The notes beneath the pieces are model-generated. The model saw only the letters and a program-made list of their open reading frames with translations. It ran no database searches and had not been told where the DNA came from. Shown piece after piece: positions 1 to 11,004 of a DNA stretch of 64,000 nt (position 1 is its first letter; each line of letters begins with the position of its first letter). The stretch lies in assembly GCA_003665825.1 (NCBI GenBank), contig QPFY01000012.1:62001-126000 (forward strand). The letters are read 5' to 3'. The position numbers and the translations under genes are program-made. This DNA comes from Microbotryum silenes-acaulis. Taxonomy: Eukaryota; Basidiomycota; Microbotryomycetes; Microbotryales; Microbotryaceae.

Positions 1-286
1 TCCACCTACTCCCGGTTCGCTCAAGATCCTTTCTTCACTCGCGAGAGTCGACTCGAAGAACCGAAGGAGGATCCGAATAAGGTGAGGGAGAAACCGACGA
101 CTGAGGAGGAGCGTACAAAACTTTAAAGCGCGGGTGTGTGTGAGGTATAGAAAGGGGCGTCAAAAACAAAGTAGATTGCACTGAAGATCTTGATAGTATC
201 TATAGAGAACGAGATGAACCGGATTGAAGGAAGAGGAGAAACGAAAGCAATCGAGCAATTGAAACCTATTCTACCTGGACCCCCGA
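1..286. other. 3' flank of the carnitine acetyltransferase gene
   Basis: Lies downstream of the stop codon at 287-289 of the minus-strand gene. I see no ORF, repeat or RNA gene in it. Confidence 0.5.
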
Positions 287-2969
287 CTACGCCTTGGCGT
301 CCGCGGCACTAGCTTCCATCATGTCCATGATCATATCCGCCGCCTTGCCTAAATTGGCTGTTCACGGACCCAACGTAAAAATCAGCAGGTAGAAGAATCA
401 GCAACGCTTCTCCACCACCCGCCCTCTCGCATGACCCAATGAAAATAACGTACCAATGAATTCCCTCCCCTTCATGTGCCTCTCACAAGTGACCGAGAAC
501 TGCAAATGCTCCTTATGCACCATATAAGGAATCCCATACCCATCCGGGTCAACCCTCCCCCACCCATAAGCCGGACTATGTTCGATAAAGATTTGGCTCG
601 TTGACATCGTCCACGTCGAAGAACGTTTCAAGAGCGGATCTTGGAATAATTCCGCAGAAGGGGAAGAGGCTTCTTCGGCGTTGAGAAAGAGGTGTTTGAG
701 GCCGAAGAGGTGACGATCAATGCCTAGTCCGGAAGAAGCGGCTTTCATATCCTTTCCATGTTGCGCGACAGCTTGCGCGAAGAGGGAACGTTTTTCGGAT
801 AGGGTCGTGAAGGGTGAGGTCATGGCTTGGGCAAAAGCAAGAGCCGCGGAGGTGCAGATGCGCACGGTTTCTATGTGGGGGAAGGGTCAGTGAGGGATGC
901 TCGTAGAACACGACGTGGAGGTTGGACTGACCCGTTCGACCCAATTGGAATCGACGGACTTGGGCCGCTTCGTACGTCCCACAAGGTTTGCCGTGCTGCG
1001 AATCATCCAATGCGAGTCGTCATGTGATCAGCTCCCCTCCCCTCTCATCACCCTTGAACCCGAACTGACCGTCATATAATACGCCAACTGGAACGCCATC
1101 TGCACCCACCCATCCGGTGAGGTCTTGTTCCTCTTAATCCCTTCCTTCCCGTACCTTCCATAATGCAAATAAAACACCTCATGACCTCCAACATGTTTCT
1201 CGAACTCCTTCTTTCCCTCTTTGATGGCATTCTTCGTTTGGGCATCGACGTGGAAGTCCAGAGCTTCGATGGTAGGTGAGGATTTTGGAGCGGGGTCGGA
1301 AGAGCCGACTTCCACGGGTTGGCGTGTGAGGAGTCGCTTGGAAACAAAGTCGGACAGACGGGCGGTGGGCGTACCGTCCATGCAGGAATGTTCGCCGATG
1401 AAGCCCGATTCGCCGTTCGCGAAGACGACCCATTGTTGGGGTTTGTCCCTGTCGCGTACAGAGAGAGCGTGTCAGTTCCACACCTCAGTTACGAGAACGA
1501 ATATCCAATTCCGGCCCGGACTCACCACCACCGATTTGCGCCTTCGCCAATTCCCTTGCCCTGTCCCCCCGCCTTCCACAACCTCTCCGAGAAATCCCTG
1601 ATTCCCTCCCCCGACATGTTCTTCCCCCCCTTCCCTTCAACCTTCTCCATCGCCGGCTCAGGACGATGTTGATCAAAGGCAACGACGAAAGCCGATTTAG
1701 AAATCTCGTCGATGATTTGCTTGTTGCCGGCGTCCTGAATGAGATGTTCGTACGCGTCCGTCCAAGTATCCCTGTTCAACCCAGTGAGGATCCCAACTCC
1801 TTCGCCCTCCCCTTTCCCCTCCTTCTCCACCTTGTCCAAAAGACCCTGCAAACCCCTCCTCATTTCCTCGACCGTAAATTCCCTCCCCTCGCGATCGACG
1901 ATAGGCACCTTATAAAACCTTTCCTTCAACACGACGACGACATGTTGTCCCTCTTTCGAGTCCTCCCTAACCTTTACCGCATAATCCGCCGGTTTGGCCG
2001 GGATTCGATTCGCGTTGAAGGCCCATTTGAAACTCTCCATGCACAACTCGCCTTCCTTTCCCGCCGGTTCGGGTTCCAAGAGCCCTTTGATGAGCAGACG
2101 ACGGAATTCGAGCGCGGTGATGATGATCGACGCCGCGACGTAAGCTGGGTCCGAAGTAGGGGGGTTCGAGACGGAGGAAGGGGCTTGGGGAACTTTCTTG
2201 AAACCATAGTAGTATGAGACCTGGGAGATCGTTCAAAAAATGACCGTAAGTCACGGATTGAACCCCCCGAGCGAAATCTACCGAGCTCAGCCGATGAAAG
2301 GTGGGGCTCGGATTCCCCGCGGGAAAAATCTCTTTCCTCTGCTGCCCGAGCCGCTTTCCCCGCCCACTCACATTGACGACCACCGAATCGCGATAAGCCA
2401 TGTAGGCATCATTATCCCACCATTCGGCTATCCAGTTCCTCATACCCTCGGACCTTCGGTACCCAACACGAATGCATCGCATCAGCTTCTACGTTTCCCC
2501 TTCCGTCTCCCCCCACATCCCCCTCCCGCTCCACCCGCATAACTCACTCTCGTCTCTGCACCAACCTCTCCTGCAACTTTTCCCCCAAACCCTGCCTAAA
2601 GACGCTCACTTTCTTTGTCAATTCTTCCAACTCGTTCTCATCCTTCGCCAAAGGTCGACAACTCTCGATCAATTTTTCCAAGGTCAGGTCCAATTCGGGG
2701 ATAGGTAATCGGGGAAGTTGCGCTTGGTTACGAAAGGTGATCGAATCTAATGGAGTGGCCGAGGGTGGGCAGAGACGCCATTCTGACCATCTAGGAGCGG
2801 GGGACATCTTGGGTTGGTTCGAATAAAAGGGACGTGCGGCGTTGGAGAGGAGGAAAGACGGTGAAGGTCGGGCTGAGTTGTCGACGACGAAGGGACGGAA
2901 TGAGCTGCTGTAGAGTAGGGTACGAGCGAAATGGGTAGAGTGGGTCGCAATTCGTCTAGGTACGAGCAT
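287..2969 (-). CDS. CAT2: carnitine O-acetyltransferase, seven exons
   Basis: Moves acetyl groups between CoA and carnitine, letting acetyl units cross organelle membranes. Exons on the minus strand are 2548-2969, 2372-2453, 1526-2220, 1070-1448, 932-995, 454-870 and 287-357. They join in frame to 709 residues. Family landmarks appear in order: the LPRLPIPELDLTLEKL N-terminal block, AEWWDNDAYMAYRDSVVVN, ILTGLNRDTW, the catalytic His (about residue 420) in GFIGEHSCMDGTPTARLSDF, and the carnitine-binding STSQ (about 637). The start at 2969 gives an Arg/Ser-rich, acid-poor leader that looks like a mitochondrial presequence. An in-frame second Met about 54 codons later (2807) begins where the conserved enzyme begins. 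The C-terminus is ...DAKA, not a clear peroxisomal SKL/AKL signal. Function is well supported by the family; targeting is inference. Confidence 0.93.
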
Positions 2970-3292
2970 CGCCCTTTTGCGGATGATGTGTGTGCGTGAG
3001 AGGACGAGCGAAGGGAGGAGGAAGAGGCGGTTGCCAAGCGCGGCTGCTTTCAATCCCCGTACGGACTCGCCCGGCTCACAACTTAGCCGGCCTAGCCGAG
3101 GCGCACAAGTCACCGATCGACCTCAAGACGGGAGACGGGGGGCGACCAGCGTGGAACCGATCGGGGCTAGGTACAATCGTCGAGCAGTTTAGAGAGTTGC
3201 ATATATGGCAATGCTACTAATACAAAAAAAAAACAGACAGTCCCACACGAATCAACGAAATAAAGCAAGCTTCAGAGGAAGAATCGTTCCAT
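2970..3292. other. intergenic: carnitine acetyltransferase promoter side
   Basis: About 320 bp between the start of the carnitine acetyltransferase gene and the end of the next minus-strand gene. It must hold the promoter of the former and the 3' UTR of the latter. A short A run at 3224-3232 is the only notable motif. Confidence 0.4.
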
Positions 3293-6200
3293 CTATGGCA
3301 AAGACGGTGACCCCGGCACTCCCTCCGGCCCATCCGTCTCCACAGCCGTCACGACCTGTTCCCTCACCACAATCATAGTCCCCTCCCCACTCTCCCCATC
3401 CCCCTCCCCTTCCCCCCTACTATTCTCGACAATTTCATTCCCCAAAGGTTGAAACGAGAACGCCGGGTCCCTACTCCCTTCCCCTTCCCCTTCCTCTTCC
3501 CCCTCCCCATCATCGGGCTTATAAATCTGTCTATAGACCCTTCGCTTGGCCGCCCCCGGTTCTCCCTTTCTCCGATCCTTGATCTGCGCTTCTTCTTCGG
3601 CTTCATGGTCGGCAACGACGAGATCGTATGCGCCAGAAGCGATCCGAACAGGTCGCGATGGTGCCGACGACGATTTCTTCGACTGCGATCCTTCGCCTCC
3701 ATCCTCGTCGTGAGGCGAATGGTACAATCCTCCAGAAACAGCGTAAAGAACGTGTTTGGCGCCATGGATCAACAACTCCCCTTCGGGTTTGGGATGATCG
3801 GCTGAGTTGGGTGGTTCTCGGCGATGTGGTGATGATCCTCTCCGCTTCCTCGATGATGAACGCTTGTCCATCTCGGCGTCCGTACTTGTCTCCGTCTCGG
3901 GTTCGACCAAAGCGCCGTACGAGAAGGCCCGACTCCCTCGCCTCAAACGTTCCTTCCCCTTTCCCTTCCCCTTCCCTTTCCCCCTCGTTCTCCTCCTCCC
4001 CTCCCCCTCCAGACCGAACGAAACAAACTGGCCCGCCTCCAACCTCGCCTCCTCCTGCATCCTCATCCTCCTCCTCGCCTCTTCCTTCGACGCATCCACA
4101 ACAGGATACCTCCAATCCCCAAACTCCAACCCTTTCGCATCCTTATACAACCTTTCATCCTCATCTTCCTCTTCCTCGCCCACCTCCCCAAACCCAAGAG
4201 ATTCTTCATCCCCATCCCCATCCCCATCCTGAGCCTCGCTATCGACCCCGTCCGCACCCCTCGAAGCGAACCACCTCTTCCAATCCTCCTCGTCATAACC
4301 ATGTTCCCTCACCCAAGTCCCCTGATCATCACCCACGACTTTTCTCGCGACCTCATCCACAAGCGGTGCATAACCCTGACCCGCATCGAACCTTTCTTCC
4401 AAAGCCTTCCTCACCGCATGTATAGGTCTCGCGACCAAAGCAGTCTTACCTTTCCTCCCATGAGCATCCATTTCCCGTCCCGGTAAATCAACCCAATATT
4501 TAACCTGACCGCCTTTAGCATACCTCAACCCAGCAGCGACTCTACGATCCCTTCCCAAACCTTGATGAATCCCTCCTGCGGCCGGTTCAAAAGTTCGATA
4601 ACTGAATCCGGTCCCTTTAACGGTCGTGATCGAATCGGTGAAAATGTCCTTGTAACCGAACGCGTCCCTAATCGCGTACCAAATCGGTAAACGACCACTG
4701 AACAGGTGGTTCGCGTCGATGTAATCGGTGTAGGAGAACGCGTAGAGGTGTAGGAAGGAGAAGAGTGGCATCTCGAGGCAAACGAGCGTGTCCTGTATAG
4801 CGAGTGAGAGCGCTTCGGTTTCGTAGCGGTCTGTAAGAAGGGAGAACGTAGGGCTGAGTACACGATCCTAAAAATAGGTTCTTGGGCGAACGTAGTGATA
4901 GGACTCACGAGACCGAAGCCAACCGAGCTTGACGAGCACACTGACGGCGAAACCTTGCCAGAACGAGAAAAAGATGATACCCTTGACGCAAAGGAACTGA
5001 TGGGGAGTACAAAAGCATCAAAAATATTAGGATCGGTGCACTACTCCGCGGCCAAAGATCGACACCCGACTCGGGTGCTGACTGACCTTGGGCATAGGTC
5101 GATACGGTTTCAGATCGGCGTTGGTCGCGATCCAGAACAGAGCGAGGCAGTAAAGCGACAGGCCGACCGAGACATTATAGATGATGGAAATGTAGGTATC
5201 TGGTTCCGGTCACCGGAATGATATTAATTTCGGAGCGCGGGGCTTTGATATCAAGAGCACCGACGCATAAAAAAACCGAACTCACATCCCGAGCTCTTGG
5301 AAAGATTGCCATCGCCGTACGAGCCGAGCGCCTTCAACAGGATCGTCGCCGCGGCCAAGAAAGGCTTGATCTGCACGTATTGCAAGATCCCTCTTTTGAT
5401 AGCGAGGAACGTGAACGGATCCGAAACATCCAAAGGGGGAAGGATGCTAGACAGGGGAAAAGGGTGTCGTATCGGTGGCCTTCCGTGGAGAAGTATGATG
5501 AGTGAACGTTCGCCGCCGAGGTATTCGACGAGTAGGTTGAAGAAGCAGTAGATGACAAATGCCTGGCAGGGTGAATAATTCTTCGTGGTGAGCTCTGCGG
5601 TCTGTGGCCGAACGGGATCGGTTGTCGGTCGGCTGCTGTACCTCGTAGATATCCCTGACTGCATCGAGGAAGAAGGCCAGATCGAGCGAGTAGAGCGATA
5701 TCAGCGACGAGAGTGAATAGATGGGAACCCTGTCATGCATCGAATGTGAAACGGGATCAGCTTATCGACTCGTAGCCCCTGAACCACGAATCACGCCTGC
5801 ACAGCTTCCCCCACACACAGAGCCTCGTCGTGCTCTCTCGTCGATCCGCAAAGCTCACATGACCAAAATCCTGACGACCAAGCGCTGCAACGCAATCTTG
5901 CGATAGTTCTTGAGTTGCAACCAAATCGTGAGCAACGACAAGACCGTCGCCAGAGCGGACGAAGCGGTGGCGACGATCAGGACCGCGCGAGGCAGGTTGG
6001 TGCCACTGCCACCCGGTTCGGTGCCGGGTAAATCACCGGCTCGTCCTGTGACGGTCGCGGTCACACCGGTGGCGATCAGCGTCGCCAGCATGGTCGTGGT
6101 GGTCAGGAACCGACGAAGGGCGACTAAGGGCGGCGGCTGTGAGGGTTGCGACTGCGATACGCGACGAGTGGACGGGCGAAGGTTGACTCCGAGTCGACCA

Positions 6201-6349
6201 CCCGATGACGCGTTGCCAGCGCCGGCGCCAAGCAACCGCGCGTGCCGGCGCTTTCTCTCTAACGTTTCATCGGCCAGGCGTCGCAGTTGAGAGAAAATCG
6301 CGCGGCCTAAGGTGGCAGAATCATGAACAGGTAGCAAGTCGCGCTTCAA
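3293..6349 (-). CDS. OSTalpha/TMEM184 (DUF300) family multispanning membrane protein
   Basis: Member of the organic solute transporter alpha / TMEM184 family; fungal members are membrane proteins of uncertain substrate. Exons on the minus strand are 5859-6349, 5642-5729, 5286-5562, 5087-5199, 4909-4996 and 3293-4830, all joining in frame (864 residues). Typical blocks follow one another: LKNYRKIALQRLVVRILVM, CFFNLLVEYLGGERS, SDPFTFLAIKRGILQYVQIKP, SLYCLALFWIATNADLKPYR, FFSFWQGFAVSVLVKLGW and MPLFSFLHLYAFSYTDYI. They give about seven membrane helices. The last exon adds a long polar tail with Glu/Asp/Gly and Lys/Arg/Ser tracts, as is usual in fungal homologues. The start is uncertain: an in-frame Met at 6091, just before the first helix, would remove an 86-residue leader. 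Confidence 0.88.
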
Positions 6350-7099
6350 GTTGCCCTAAGACTTTGTATCACAACCTCGGTATATTCAGCCATCACGGCG
6401 GTGATTTTCGTCCGAGGATCGTGGCTAGTAGCGCTGGCCACAAGGATCCTTTCAGACTCAAGCCACTGCTTGCACGCACAGTAGTAGTAAGTGACTCGGC
6501 TATTGACATCGAACGCATGTTTGAAAGGGCCGTCGTTCTGAAGCGAAATTTATCGTCACAGAGTGTGATCCAGCGCCATATCTCACCTGCCTAGGCGGAC
6601 GTCGGGGGCGCTTCGTGGGATTGATCGGCCGACAAGTTCAAGGAATCCGATCGGATAGGGGGCTATCAATCTGCGCAAAGCCAGACGCGCAACGACTTGC
6701 GGAATTCAGTCAAAAGCAGAGGATATCCAGGAAACCGAACCTGGTCATAATACATATATATTTATACCAGGATCCTCGAGGAAGAAACTGAATCTTCGCA
6801 AAGGTCGACGGGGAAGAGAGAGAGAGGTGGTATTAGGACTTCGGAGGGCTGAGAGTTCTTTGCTCAAGCATCCGTAGATGGCGTGCCCGGGGGGATAAAC
6901 ATTTGTGTCTACACTTCTTTTCCGGAAAAACGGTTGCCAAAAACGCATCGTCAAGCTCGACAAGATCCGGGTCGAGGGGCCCAAGATTCTGGCCGGCGCA
7001 AAGTAGTAGGATGCCTCGTAACTCGGAGGGCCTGATGCTTATTTGATGGAGGTGGAATGTGGTGCAATCTTTTGATAAGATGTTGATAGATAGATAGCT
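6350..7099. other. intergenic
   Basis: Upstream of the DUF300 gene. Short overlapping ORFs in several frames show no recognisable domain. I see no repeat or RNA gene. Confidence 0.4.
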
Positions 7100-7206
7100 A
7101 GTAATCTTGTTGGTGTGGCAATGATGCGCGTCTCGAGCCCCTGAGTAGCCTTCTCCGAGTCCAAGACGAGAGCGGCGATCGAGAGGGTCGATTGGCGGAC
7201 GAGCAC
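7100..7206 (-). pseudogene. family copy H: exon 1 remnant of the secreted Cys-rich family
   Basis: Read on the minus strand, this stretch gives QSTLSIAALVLD..EKATQGLETR, clearly matching exon 1 of the complete copies (QSTLSIAAPVLDKAIHELEKR). The usual MFFARSGVVAATLLVL start is missing, the dibasic KR is now TR, and the conserved Cys-His-Thr-Asn-Glu block is frameshifted. No exon 2-5 sequence follows within several hundred bases on the minus strand. I read it as a decayed partial duplicate, probably of neighbouring copy A, which has the same orientation. Confidence 0.75.
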
Positions 7207-8100
7207 AATCCGGATGATCGAAGAGGGTAATTTGATGGGCAGGATGACGCTGGACATGATTTCAACTTTCCGTCGAATCTGCGAGTGATGAAGATTGTAA
7301 GAGAGCGGAGGAAAGTCGAACCGGCCCGGAGGGCGATCACATGCCATCCATTGGCAGCATCTGTGATTGCTCACTTGCACACGAACGGTCTAGGCAAGGC
7401 CTGTACGAGCATCAAACTTTGATGTCTCACTGCTGGGCTCGGAGCGGGGACTCGGAGTCGGGAGGCGGCAAACCATGCGCGGTTGCACCCGTAAAATGTA
7501 AATGCGGCCTCACAAGGCACGAGCTTCGAGTGGGATCTGTCAGGGTCAGGACGTCAGGATGCGCGCGTCGCCCGATCACAAATTGGCGCCTTCCTCGTAA
7601 AGTTCTGGCAGTCTGCGGCGGGCAATGCTCGGGCATTATTCACGCACCTCGCTTGACCTCAGCGTGTGGAGATAGCGACGATAAAATTTCGCCACTGCAA
7701 GCACTGCTGACTCAACTTGCAACAAACTTCGTTCTATCCGCCGGACTCCCGAATACGCTACTCTGTGGAGTGAGCCAGAACAGTATATCCAGTTGTCCCG
7801 AGCGAGCGTCTCGGCGAATCTTCTCTTGGGGGCAACTTCAAGAAACTCGGACTCATAGAATACGGGGGTCGGGGGGGGGGGGGGGGGGGGGGGCCTAAAA
7901 TTGCGCAAAGGTAGAGATGCAACGAGCTTGCAGAAGCCAAAGAAGACAAAATGAGATGGTACCGGCGATATCAAATGCGGAATACAGCCTGGGCTAGAAG
8001 ACAAATGTCGGAAGCTTTGAAGGAAGAAACAGGGTACGGACAAGGCGTAGACCGGACGAGGGGGGGAATCGGAGGCAAACGAAGTTGGAAGGTGATTCGC
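7207..8100. other. intergenic with a 23-base poly-G tract
   Basis: No supportable gene. A G23 run occupies 7871-7893. The rest shows only short overlapping ORFs. The region between copy A's stop and the exon 1 remnant may be the decayed body of copy H, but I cannot align it by eye. Confidence 0.4.
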
Positions 8101-9373
8101 TTACAGATGACCAAGGTACGTAAAATCTCCGTTGGCGGCGATGAAGTATTGCTCGCACACAGTCTGCGCTCCGTTGGCGGTGACGAACGAGTTTTTGGCA
8201 AAGTTGACGCAATATCCTTTCAGGAGCACGTCCGAATTCGTTTGGCCGGTGGTCTTGACAAGGTTCTGGTCAAGGGGACCATTCTGGCCGGTGCACGTGG
8301 AACCGGTTCCGGGATAGTAGACGACTGTAATGAGGGAACACAACGCCGGTCTCTGGTTAGGATCACATCATCCAGACGCTCAGATTTCGATACGCACCTT
8401 GGGCTTGGTAATGGTCGACGTAGCACAGTGTACCGTTGCCGTTTGCCGGTGTGTAAAGCTTGAAAGGTTGTTGATTGGCCGAGAAGGGCTTGGCTAGGCC
8501 ATAATTCCGGTATATTGAGTAAGGATTTCCCGCGTAGCATGTGTTGTTGTACAATGTGTAGCCGGTCAAGCAGGTCAAGGTCTTGGTGCTGTTGCAGGTC
8601 ACGGCGTTCGGATCGGTGCAAGGCAGGCATTGTTTGGCTGGAGGGCGCCGCAGCGGACGATACGATCGAGATCAGCCATTGAGACCATGTGACAAGATTG
8701 GGTGGTAGAACGAGGAATCGCAATTACTGACCATCCGGGCTGAGGTACGTCCGCGGAGTCTTGCTGCAGTCCACGGCTGCGCACCTGCACAGGGGAGGTC
8801 ATAGATAGGGGCTCAAAGTCAGCCCAATCGCTCGCATTGGCCCCAATACCAAGGCTGAGCGCGAGCGGCATGCACCACTCACTTGCGTTTCGAGTTGGGC
8901 ACACCGTACGAGCACGTCAGAGGCTCTGATCGACTGCACGTCGTCGCGTTCGTGTAGAGCGAAGCACACGACACGCAGGCGTTGTCTACGATGAACAAGG
9001 ATGCCGAGATTCAAGCGATGAGCATGCGATGGCACGGGCACTGTCCCTGATCCACACCCAGAGTATATTTGTTCATGAAATGCGGAAAGAAGCAGCCTGA
9101 AGCTGAAATGAGGAAGATCGGGCTCAAAGCACGAGGCAGGAAGGCGACGCCCAGGGGCAAGGACTCGGAGCGTTCGAGGCCAGCCTGCCAGGGACGACGC
9201 GAGAATTCCGAAGAGGAGCGATCCTGCTCACTGATGGCGATCTCGTTGGTGTGGCAAGCGATGCGTTTTTCGAGCTCATGGATAGCCTTGTCCAAGACGG
9301 GAGCGGCGATCGAGAGGGTCGATTGGAGGACGAGCAAGGTCGCGGCGACGAGGCTGGAGCGAGCGAGGACCAT
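8101..9373 (-). CDS. family copy A: secreted Cys-rich protein
   Basis: Unknown function. Minus-strand exons are 9232-9373, 8883-8985, 8732-8784, 8398-8637 and 8101-8324 (253 residues), with intron phases 1,2,1,1 shared by the whole family. Exon 1 encodes a signal peptide (MVLARSSLVAATLLVLQST) and a short pro-segment ending in ELEKR, a Kex2-type dibasic site. The mature part is Cys-rich with repeated C-x2-C and L-T-C motifs (NACVSCASLYTNATTC, EPLTCSYG, AVDCSKTP, QCLPCTDPNAVTC). Exon 5 carries the family block CTGQNGPLDQNLVK, then a conserved LKGYC. Many N-x-S/T sequons suggest glycosylation. The product should be secreted or wall-associated; a role at a host or environmental interface is only inference. 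Confidence 0.85.
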
Positions 9374-9967
9374 TCTGACTGGGACTGGATGGGATCGTGT
9401 GGGGGGAGGTCCGAGAGGGGCGAGTGCGCCCGGTGTAAATTTAAGGCGGCTAAGAACTATCCGAACGATGGAGATGGTATAGGAAAGAATGAATGAGAAG
9501 ACATTCTGTCGCGACCGGAGGGCGTTCACCTTCCTGCACCTCATTTCTCGCCCTGTGGTGATATATGGAGCGTCTGGATCCCGCGACTCGGAGGAACGAG
9601 CAGCAGGGTGTCTCAGATGCGCTGGGAGGACTCGGCACCGAAATTACGGGCCGCGCGGCGATTCGACGGCGCCGTAGCCGATAAATAAATCAGTGAAAAC
9701 CCACCCGTTCCCTAGTAGCTACTTGGCACTGCAGTGCAAGTGGGTCTGGGTGGTTCGCCTGTCCCGACACAGCAAGAGCGAGAGCGATGCGTTATGACCG
9801 AGAGGTCGAGTTTGACGAGTGACCGACAGCCGCGACGCCTGCGACCCCGAGACCGAACTTAACGCGATCTGTGTTGAGCTTTGCTCCATCTCACTTCTAG
9901 GACAATATGCGCTCACTGAACCAGAGGTAGCTCGCCTTTTGGTGCAGTGGTATATTGCTCCTTTATA
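9374..9967. other. promoter region of copy A and probable LTR of the next element
   Basis: Contains the shared element at 9632-9641. The part just before 9968 should be the 5' LTR of the adjacent gag fragment if the primer-binding-like site there is real, but I found no matching second LTR to define its borders. Confidence 0.35.
9622..9652 (-). promoter_or_regulatory. shared upstream element of copy A (CGG-N2-CCG core)
   Basis: Minus strand reads CCCGTAATTTCGGTGCCGAG with the core at 9632-9641, about 258 bp before the copy A ATG. The same string precedes copies B, E and F. The inverted CGG/CCG half-sites resemble fungal Zn2Cys6 regulator sites; that link is inferred. Confidence 0.55.
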
Positions 9968-10090
9968 GGTTATAAGCCCAACACGCTACCAGCGCGGCCA
10001 CCTTCGGTTCTTTGACGTTCTTTGTCTCCCGTTACGTCTTTAGTAGATAGTAGATATAAGCCCAACACGCTACCAGCGCGACCACCTTCG
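9968..10090 (+). other. tandem tRNA-half-like primer-binding sites
   Basis: GGTTATAAGCCC followed by AACACGCTACCAGCGCGGCC (9968-10000) is the complement of the D-arm plus anticodon-loop half of a tRNA whose anticodon would read UAU. Copia-type elements prime on such internal tRNA halves. A second copy at 10055-10090 lies 84 bp downstream, so the segment is duplicated in tandem. The rest of the tRNA cloverleaf is absent, so it is not a tRNA gene. Confidence 0.5.
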
Positions 10091-10139
10091 TCTCCGCCCC
10101 GCCTCGCTCCGCCCCGCCTCGCATTTCGCACGGCCCAGC

Positions 10140-11004
10140 ATGCCTGCGACCGACGCCGATAAGTCCATCGGCACCGCCACGACGCTAGCGGTCCCCCCCG
10201 CCCCCCCCCCCCCTGCGCCCACCCACGCAAGTTGCCGCCTTCGCAACCTCCGACCTGCTTCGCGACGCCAGCGGCTACCAGGATTGGGTCCTTACGCTGT
10301 GCTCCCGCCTGCCGTCCGACGTCCTCGAATATCTCAAGTCGGGCGTGCCCCACGAGTCTTGGCCCGCAAGTTATGTCCCGCTATGGGATCACTACGCTCG
10401 CGCATCCATCTGCGCCGCTGTCGACCCGCGCACGGTTCTCCCCGGTCTCTCACGCTACTTCGGCGACGCTCGCAGTGGTCACAAGATTTGGGACGCTCTG
10501 CGCACGCGCTACGGTGCCGTCTCCACTGTGGATCTCCTTCCTGTCATCGCTCGGCTCTTCAGCCCTGAGCCCATGCCGGACACCCCAGACTCGTTCCTTC
10601 AGTTCCGCGACCGATTCGAGAATGACTCGCGCCTCCTGGACGACTCCAACGCCACCGTGGACTCCCTCCTTACGTCGCACTTGCTCGCCCGGATCCCGCC
10701 ATCCCTCTCCGCATGGCGCACGACTTTCGTCAACTCGCAGGGCACCTCCAGCACGCTGCCTGCCGCAACCGAGATCCTCGACCGCATCTACCGCGAAATC
10801 AAGGCTCGACCCGTCGACACCCCGACTGTCGCTGTTGCTACCCCCCAGCAGCGACAGTCGGGGTGTCGACGGGTCGAGCCTTGATTTCGCGGTAGATGCG
10901 GTCGAGGATCTCGGTTGCGGCAGGCAGCGTGCTGGAGGTGCCCTGCGAGTTGACGAAAGTCGTGCGCCATGCGGAGAGGGATGGCGGGATCCGGGCGAGC
11001 AAGT
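10140..11004 (+). mobile_element. copia-type gag fragment ending in a fold-back inverted repeat
   Basis: Translation gives a gag-like (UBN2-type) protein: a Pro/Ala-rich start, then SGYQDWVLTLCSRLPSDV, LWDHYARASICAAVD, IWDALRTRYGA, FLQFRDRFEND and LLARIPPSLSAWRTTF. The frame shifts once in the C-rich tract at about 10193-10212, so the copy is broken. At 10834 the sequence turns back: 10679-10834 and 10849-11004 are inverted repeats of each other, 156 bp per arm with a 14-nt loop. Zinc knuckle, protease, integrase and reverse transcriptase are missing. A primer-binding-like site lies about 170 bp upstream. It is a dead element, but an unusual one. Confidence 0.8.
10679..11004. repeat. 156-bp inverted repeat (gag fold-back)
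   Basis: Left arm 10679-10834 and right arm 10849-11004 are mirror images about 10841.5. Both arms give the same 60-residue translation except at the tip. At the outer edge homology stops at ACTTGCTCGCC (left) against its complement (right). Confidence 0.9.

Noticed and set aside
9936..10006. Possible tRNA gene
   Set aside because: Only the D-arm and anticodon loop half looks like a tRNA. The acceptor and T arms do not pair, so I treat it as a primer-binding-like site.
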